64,000 bases of DNA from contig OZ037846.1 in the NCBI GenBank assembly GCA_964035575.1, positions 1,329,501 to 1,393,500 on the forward strand. The letters are read 5' to 3'. This document shows, one piece after another, positions 53,335-62,300 of the stretch; within the stretch, counting starts at the first letter, position 1; each line of letters begins with the position of its first letter. Position numbers and translations under genes: made by a program. The DNA comes from Rhynchopus sp. YZ270_cl-10. Its lineage: Eukaryota > Euglenozoa > Diplonemea > Diplonemida > Diplonemidae. The notes under the pieces were generated by a model. The model did no database searches, was not told the origin of the DNA, and worked only from the letters and a program-made list of their open reading frames with translations.

Positions 53335-56300
53335 ATGAGCGAAATCGATCTGGAAGATCAAGTAGCGGGGTTGCTGTTCAGGGCGAGACGGTTGCTCGGC
53401 TTCCCAGATTACGATACCCCCGAAGTGCTGAACGTGCAGGAGTCTTCCTTTTTTGGGGAGGGTGCGTTCTTTGGGTCGGGAGCTCATGATCTCGAGAGGT
53501 GGTGCAATGGGGGCGAGCATTTCGAGTTTGTCGCGCAATGGTTGAAGATGGATACGGCGGGGGAGAAGCCGCAGGCTGAGCAGAGTACACACGTGTTTAG
53601 CTTCGCTCCGACACCTACCCCACCTCGATCAAAAGTGTCTATAGGTTCTTCTACCAGGAACAACATTCTCCAACGTCTGCACCCTACTCGCATTGACGCC
53701 CTCGCATGCTCTTTTGATGTGACTCCCATCTCCCGTTCCGCCAGCAATGCCTCCTGTCTTTCATTTACCCCACGCAGAATTTCGCAATGTGGCTGGAGAG
53801 AGCCCCTTCCAGGCAAAGAAGAGCTCAACCCAGAAGGGATCCTGCTCATCGCGCGGGAAGGGGCGAAGATGGTTCTGATAAAACAACTGCCCGAGAAGGC
53901 GATGGAACAGCGTTGTGCCTTTTTTATTAAATCCTCAGCATCGGGACGTTCTGCACAAAGCGCCCCGGCAGCATTTAATTGTGGACTCATCCCTGCTGGA
54001 TGCAGCCGACCTGCCCTTGAGGCTCTTCTTCTCAAACTTGCGCGAACATTTATCGGAGGGTGTCTTGCCACCGCAAAGAAACCAGATGCTCTAAAGGTCT
54101 TCGAACAAGCTCTCAATCCCAAAGCCGAAACTGAGCTTTCCTCCGTTCATTCCAAACCAATTTTTAAAGTTATTTCTGCAGCACAAAGTGTTCCAATGCC
54201 CGAAGAATTTGACCCAGCTAACATCGACGTCCTCGCAGTAACCTGGATCAAGCATATCAAAGACCTTCTTGCGCAGGAACCACAAAAGTGTTCGGTGCAA
54301 CGAGAAGCAGATTTTTGGAGAGAATTGGCGGCGCATATAGTATACACAAAGGCGCAGTTTCAAGAACCCAAGGTGGCTGCGGTGGTACGGCGGTTGAGAG
54401 AGCATGGATCACTTCTTAGCGTCACATTGGATTCTTTATTGAAGAGTTTAGAAGGAGAAGCGCAGAAGAGGATGAAATGGTCCAGCTATCTTGCACCTCT
54501 CGCGGTCTATCGAGAACAGATTTCTGCACGGCTGAATTTATTTCCAGAATCGACCCACTCAAACCGAGCACAAAACGAACGAAACCAAATTTTCACCGAT
54601 CTTTTCGCCACCATTGGATGCCTCGCAGAATATTCTGACTACGCATCGGTCGGACGACTCACCGCGTTATTCCTCCAATTCGCAGACCTCATAAGCGATG
54701 AGGTGGTCACATGGCTCTCAAAATCTCCTTCATCTCTAATCATCCGCAATATGGACATCGCAAAAGAAGTGCTCTGCGCCTTTAAGGAAACTTTTTTGGC
54801 GCAGAGAGTTGAAAAAACCATTTTCAGGGTCTGTCCAGTCAAAGCGCCTTTCGTAAATCTTGACAGTGCAGTGGAAAGGATCAGAGATGTGCATGAGATG
54901 GTTTCATCGCGGGCATTGGCGTTTACACAAATTTCTGCTCATTTACCGCATGGAAATTCTCAGAAAAATATTCAGCATTTAGTGCAATTGCGACTAGAGA
55001 TGCAGAACATTCCGTTTATCCCGCAGAATTTGTTCCGGCATTCGGAAGAATCGTTTGACAAGGTGTATTCGTTGAATAACAATGAAATAAAGAGTTTTGA
55101 GTCGCGTCTTGGCATTCTTTTGGAAGATGTGGTAGCGGACACAGCGGTATCGACCAGGGCGTGTGAGGTGATTGAGGTGTTCAAAGCGTTGAAGGACCGG
55201 AGGCATTTCCGTACGTCATGGAGGCGGGCGTGCGAGGTGGCATTGGCGTTGTTCCAAAAGGAGATTTCACAGTGCAAAAGGAAGATCCGCACCGCATTGC
55301 AAGAAAAGCATGGGTTTTCGCGTCTATCCCGCGCTGTTCCAATGTGCGCGCAGTTTGTCTGCCTCGCAGATAGTGTCATCGAAAGAATGGACCCTACCCC
55401 CCTCCTCCGCCTCCTCCCACCCAACCCCACCACCGAAGAAGCGACCGAGCTCATCGCGAGGGTACAACTTTTAAAAGAAAAGGAGTTGCGCAAATGGTGT
55501 GAAAAGGCGTCGGCGATAGTATCCTCAATGAAGCCAGGTCTGCTCCGTCACGTCCAACACGAACGATTTCATGAAGTCACCGTCGTTCTTGACCCCTCAG
55601 TGGTCAAAGCTGTCAACGAAGGTATCGTATTTAAAAGGCTAGATAAAGACTGTTTCATCCCAGATGCAGTAGAAGATGTCCTAGAACGGTGGGGTTCCGT
55701 GAAAATGCGGAAGCAACGACTCCAGCAGGTGTGCTTTCAGTTTTCTGCGGATCTACGCAAAATCCCGCCGGTGTGGCAAAAGCTTTTGGATTATGAGATC
55801 AAAAACGCACTTTTGGTGTTTTCGCGGGATGGGGTGGATGTTTCGGATGTATTCTCTGGGTCTTTGTCGAACGTAAATTTGGACGAATGCCTCACCTGGG
55901 TGGGAGGCAGTGAGGTGGACGCGTTTGTCTCGAATTGCGAAGAAGCGGGGGCGTTAGTCTCGCGCGCCGTGCGTATCCTCCATGCACCATTGGAACGCAT
56001 AAACGCTTCTTTTGTCGCTTTTGACAACAGCGATACCCTCTTCCCCTTCGATTCCCGCGTCGGAAACCATACCTTAGTGCTTGGCCCCGAATGGACTGCG
56101 TTCTACGAAGCAAAACGAGAGGAGCGGTTCGAAAAACTAAAGCAGATACCTCCGGACCTCATCTCCGAGAGTCTTGACCAGCTCAATGAATTCCGCGGGG
56201 TGGAAAGGGTGTCGGAGCTTGACGAGGAGTGGCTGGAGTATTCACATCAGGTCTGCCTTTCTGCGCAAAAAGGCGTCGTTAAACTCGTTGAAAATGCGTT

Positions 56301-59300
56301 AAAACGGTTGAAAAAACAGCTATCAAAGAACGACACCGCAGCTATCCCACTCATCTCATTTTCCCTCACGCTCAATGGGGATGACGCGCAGTTTACCCCA
56401 TCCAAAGAAAAGGTTACCGCCGCAGCAGATGCCATCATCGAAGACATTCTCCGCTATCCTGCATTAGTACCAAATTTTGGCAATCCCGAATGTCTTACCG
56501 GCAATGTGACCTCGGAAGGAAGCGTTTCCAGTCTTGTCTCCGCAATAAAATCACTGCTAAGCGAGGAGCTAGACGAGGCTGCATCGTGTCTGGTGTTCTT
56601 TAATTCGCAGATCCAGAGGTGGGGGCAGGTCTTTCGGGGTAAAAGCCGGAACCCAGTTTTAGGGAACGGTCTTCTTGCGACAGATGAGCTTTTATATGCG
56701 GCAATGGGGAATAGTCAGCGACGTCATACCCCGTCTCCTTCGATTATGGTTGATGCCGAGGTTGAGCCGAGTGAGGTGCTTTCGAAATTGTTGAAAGATT
56801 GCGAGGCTGTGGCGGCGGCGCTGCGGAGGTTGCCTTCTTCATTTACGTTTGGAGTGTTTTTATTGGATACATCGGCATTAAAAACTGCGCTCGCAAACCG
56901 AGCTGGCGAAGTGCACAGAAAGGCCGTCGAAGACGCCCATCAAAAGGTAGAAGCGTCACTAAAAGAACTAGAGACAGAGCTCCAGACGACCTACGAAACA
57001 ATCTCCCTCGCTGCAACGAACCCTGCCGTCACACCCTCCGACCTCTTCACGGTGCTCCGCGAAATCCGCGACTCTTTTACCAAAGAAGCTAAGGTCCATA
57101 GCACGCTCGAACCACTGCTTTTATTAATTCGGGTCCTCAAAAAGAGACACGCCCTTCCTGCGCAGGTTATCTTCAGCCTGCTTGATCGGAGCGAAGTTAT
57201 TCCGGAATTATGGACCAGAATTAAAGGAAGAATCGGGACACTACGCACCTCGATCAGCAGTCTCCAGGATAAGGAGGTGATCAACTGGATGGAGGACCAT
57301 GAGACGTTCAGCAAGCGCGTTGCTCTCTACGTTGTTTCCGCGTCGCAACGTCTCCCCAACTCCATCAGCCTTCTCGACAAGAACCCCTACGAGCAGCTCT
57401 GCCTCGTCCGAGCGGAGGTGGTCCTTCTCCTCCTCGAAGAAAAAGAAATGTTAAAGGTCGGTTCCATGCTTGAAATCATTCAAACCCCTTCTAAAGAGTT
57501 GGAGCGATTTGGGGAGGTAGTGTCGTCTCTCAAGACGCTGTGGGATCTGGTGTGCCATATCACGTCTTGCCTCCAGGAGCATGGTGAGGGGCTTTTTTCA
57601 AATTTTTCTCCAGAAACGTTGACAAAGGTGATCGATGCCCTCGAAGACCTGGTAGTAGCGGAGAGCATCACCGTAAAAGGACATCGCCTTTACGAGCAAC
57701 TCAGCGAATCGCTTGCGGAATGGAAACGGCATGTACCTCTTCTCGTAAAACTGCATTCTTCTGCGTTCAGAACAAGACATTGGAACAGTCTGTTAGATTC
57801 ATGCAGAAAGGAGCGCTGTCGACATGGAGACCATACTCTGATATGCATCATTGAAAGTGGAGTTTCGCTTGGACACGCAAAACTAAAAATTCTGTTGAAG
57901 CAGAGCGAGAAGGAGAACATCACAGAGCAGATTGTTCTGGCGGTATATTCATCATGGATTAAACGGAACCTGCCTTTGCGGTGGAACGGCGCCACCATGG
58001 CGAGGACCTGGTCGCTTGACGTATCCTTAACCGAAGAATTGATAGCATTAGCAGAAAGCGATCGCATCGCATTACACGGAATTGAGAGGGATCCGGCATC
58101 TGCACCACATCGAAGCAAAATCCGGCGTTGGCTGGCCAATCTTGATGTTGTGTCTACCGTCTTCCGTGATTGGCTTGAGGTGGAAGCGCAATGGACGGAG
58201 GTGATATATAGTCTGCACTCCGACTACTATTTAGATGGTTACAAAACGTTGCACAAAACCTATCTTTATCAGATGGCGAAGATACATTGCAAGGAAGATA
58301 CCAGGCGGCCGTACCCATTCTTTGAAGCGCTGCAGCTGATGAAAACGTTTTTGAACAAACCTTCTGGAATACGCAGTATGCTTGCGGAGCTTGAGGGTCG
58401 GATGCAGCTTCGTATTGAATGGTGCTGCACCGCCCAGCCGAGGCTTGCTGTGCTGTCGGACCACAAAATAAAACAGCTTCTCGCGCTCGAACAAAACCAT
58501 ACCGAGGTTTTGAAGATGTTCTCCTTGATCGCCCCTGGCTGTGCTGTTACTATGTTCTCTGATGGAGAGAAGGGGGTTATACGGCAGCACACAGAGGTGA
58601 CGGGGTTTCAAAGCTTAGACGGAGTTGATACCTTCACGCTGGGAGAGCCGTTCGCATGCATGGGGTCGTTGGATTCATATTTTTCTGGGTTGCTCGATGC
58701 AGTGCATCGTGGCATGCAAAAACAAATGGAAGATGCGTGGGCAATGGTAACAGATATTCCGCGAGCAGAATGGTGTATAAACTCTATCACCCAAACAGTC
58801 ACCTTAGCAGCGCATCTCGCATTTTACTCTGATGTCAACACAATGTTCGATCAGCTTGAAAATGGAAATCCAGATACCTACAACAGCTTGCACAGCGCCC
58901 TCACAGTGCGCATCAGAATGCATGCAGGGGTCCTCCGCGGGGTAGGTGGAATGCAGTCTTACATCTGCTCAATAGCAGCCCTCGTTTCGCTTGATGTAAA
59001 TGATAAAAAACGGATTTCTTCTCTTCTGACGGTGGAACTTCATCATCGCGACATTTTGGATTGTATCATTGCGCAAAAGGCGGTACGGTGCACAGACTTC
59101 GCGTGGGATACCCAACTCCGCATTGGTTGGGACACCGAGGGAGGCGCTCCGGTTGCTTCTGGTCCGTTTGGTGTGTCGATGGAGCTTGGCAGAGAGTTTG
59201 TATCCTCCGCAGTAGGTATCCCAATCATTACTACCCCTGAGACGCACCGATGCAGAACCATGACCTTAGTTGCCATGAGAATAGGTACGTGCCCAGCGCT

Positions 59301-62300
59301 TTTTGGACCTTCTGCGGTGGGGAAGGTGGAAATGGTGCATGATCTGGCAAAGACGTTAGCACACCATGCGATAGTGTTAGTATGCTCGCAAACGTTTGAG
59401 GCGAAGCTGGTGGGGAGAGTGTTTTTTGCTGCATCTAGGCTTGGGGCGTGGTTAATTGTAGCACGGTGCGCGCAGTTAAGTCTTCAAAACTCAATTCTTG
59501 TGGCAAATCATGTTGCAGAGATTTTGCAGCTCCAACGCCAACAGCGTACCAGAGCTAAGGTTGCTGTTACTTTGGTCAAAAACCAAACCGGATGGCAGCC
59601 CCTGCCTGCCCCTTTGGTTAGCCTCTGTCAGCCTGTCTGTCTGGTCCAGGCTAGTATTACTTTGCTTGCGGTAACGGCGTTTGCGTCTTTTGGCATGAGA
59701 AATGCAAAGCATCTCGGAACGCAGTTGGGTGCGTTCTACGATCATGGGCAAGAGTTGCTTCCGGAGCAGTCCTGGGGGATCCCTACTTTGCGTACAGTGC
59801 TGATTTTAACCCGCGCCCGCTGGAAGGCGACCAACGAAAACGAAAAAACCGTCGTCTCCGGGGCGATCCACATTGTCCACATCGCCTCCCTCGGCGGGGA
59901 GGACCTTGCTGTGGCGGGGCACCTTCTGCGCTCCCTCTTCTCAGCTACCCCACCCCAGGCTGCCTCCCCCATTGTCGACACGATCGTCTCAATGGGCTAT
60001 TCTACAGGTGAAGGGGGAGAGTTTGGCGCAATCTGCAATCGGTTAGTCGCAGGGCTCGCCTTGCAGAATGGAATTTGCATTATTGGGCCCCCAGGGTGCG
60101 GGAAAACGGTGATGTGGAAGGTGGCGGTTACTGCGTTGGGGTGGCCGAAAGCGACAGTATTGTTTCCGGCAGCGTCTCCGTTGCCAGCGTTTCACGCTGC
60201 GTTGCGGGCAGCGAAACTGCAAAATAAAAAGATGATTGTGCTGGACGGCACCCCTGCGCAGTGGCTTGACGATTTGTCGTTGAATCTAGATGAGAGGATG
60301 GCAAATTCGCTGATAAACCGAGACTGTCGTTTGGTAGTAGAATGCGAGCATCTCCGAGACGTCTCGCCTTCGGTGGTAACCAGGGTTGGTATCGTCTCGA
60401 TTCGTGGAGTAGACGTGGGGTGGTTGGGGGTGAAGGACAGATGGTCCCAGAATCTGTCAAAAGAGTTTCGGTCGGCGGTGGATTTTTTGTGCGATACGCA
60501 TCTTGCCATGGTGTTTGAATGGCACCGAAAATACCTCGCAACACAAAACGAACTGAGCCTCCTCCAAACCATCCTCAGCACCATCGACACCCTGTTGCTT
60601 CGCGTCAAAAAGACCTCCGCGTCCTCTGTCGATGCGGTCTTTGCGGTTTCCGTATTCTGGAGTATTTTAGCGCAGATTTCTACGTCTGGGGAAGCAGCAT
60701 CGTTACTGTCCTGGTGGAGACGAGAGTTTCCTTTAGCAGGGGTAATCCAAGACCCAACCAACCAGCCTCGACACACCTTTTTGGATTTATACAAAACGCT
60801 GTTCAGTATGGGCGACACCATTACCCCGATGTTTGAAAGAACGCTTCTGGAGCTGACCCCCGAGCAGGTCTACGCTACCTGCTATACGGTGCTGCTCACC
60901 GCGAAACAGCGGTCCGTCTGTCTGATAGGCTCCCCCGGGAGCGGCCGGTCGAAGGTGTTGTCATCGCTACCTCAAACCCTTTTTGTGGAAGGGTCGGCGA
61001 CAACGCAACGAACTGCGTGGTCTGGCGTAGATAAAGACCGTCAGGTGGTGGTTTGTATTGATGATGTCAGCACACTTCCCGCGACCACAAAGGAATCAGT
61101 CCGCGAGAGCCTTGCTATCAATGCTGGAGTAACCTTCGTTATGGTTGCCTCTGCGCAAGACCCAACCTTCGGATCTCCTCGCACAGCAATGCAGCTTACT
61201 GCGTTGCATCTAAGCGATGAGGATGGTGTCCTTGAGGCAATAGCACAGCGCATCTCCGAGCATTTTACCGTAGATCCATCCGGAAACAGTTCACCACAAA
61301 CGATAGCGTTGCCTCTGTTTGTTTCAAAGGCGAAATCAGCGTTTTCGGAGGAAGTTCAGGTGGCAGGGTCCTCTCTGGGAGAGGCTTCTGTGCAGTTTGT
61401 CAAAAGAGTGGATTTTTCGGAGAAGCATTCGGTGATCAGCATGCATAGAACGCAGGTGTTGACGAAGCTGCAGCAGAGGCTTGTTGTGGCAACTCCGGCA
61501 AGCATCACTTCAAGGTCGAAATTGGTGTGTCTCTGGCGGTATGAGGTGCGGAGGTTGGTGCACGATGCATTTCTCAACCCACGCCAGCCGCAGGATTTGC
61601 ATGAAACTTTGGACGAAGTGACGGTTTCCATATTTGATTATATACCGGAAAATGTCTTTGGAGATGAAGATGACACCGAAGAAGATCCGCCCGAACCATG
61701 CCCTGTCGCACCCTCAGCACCACGCCCCCCAAAGACATATTGGGTCCCCATTTCGCGCGGCTCCTGGAATACCGTGAACAAAGAGAAGTTTCCTACCAGC
61801 GCAAAGGACACCCTCGACGCGGTCAGCAAAATCGACAAACGCAACCCTTCGCTTTGCACCAGCGTTTTGGTCAAACACATCACCAGCGTTGCAGACTGTC
61901 TTATGACTGACATGAAGGTCACCATAATAACCGGACCGCGTGGTGTAGGAAAGCATTACGTAGCTGTGCAGGCGGCAAGACTTCTCAAAAGCACCCCAAT
62001 TACTTATGAAGGGGATGTCACATATCTCGGACAGTTAGGGCTGCAGGGGCCGAAGCTGCAGGATGTGCTCATCGTGAAGGAGTCGCGGGTCACCTGCAGT
62101 TCATTTTACGAAGAGCTGTCTGCCCTGCGCAACGTCAAGATCATCTTCATCTGCAACAGCTGTACACCGTATCTCCAACGACTTCGAGGCGAGCACGCAG
62201 GACTCTTCAGCATCTGCCACCAATACGTCATGCGCGAACTCCCCTGCCTCACAAAATTCGAGCTCGTCTGCAACCATCTCCAAAGCGAACGCCAAACCAA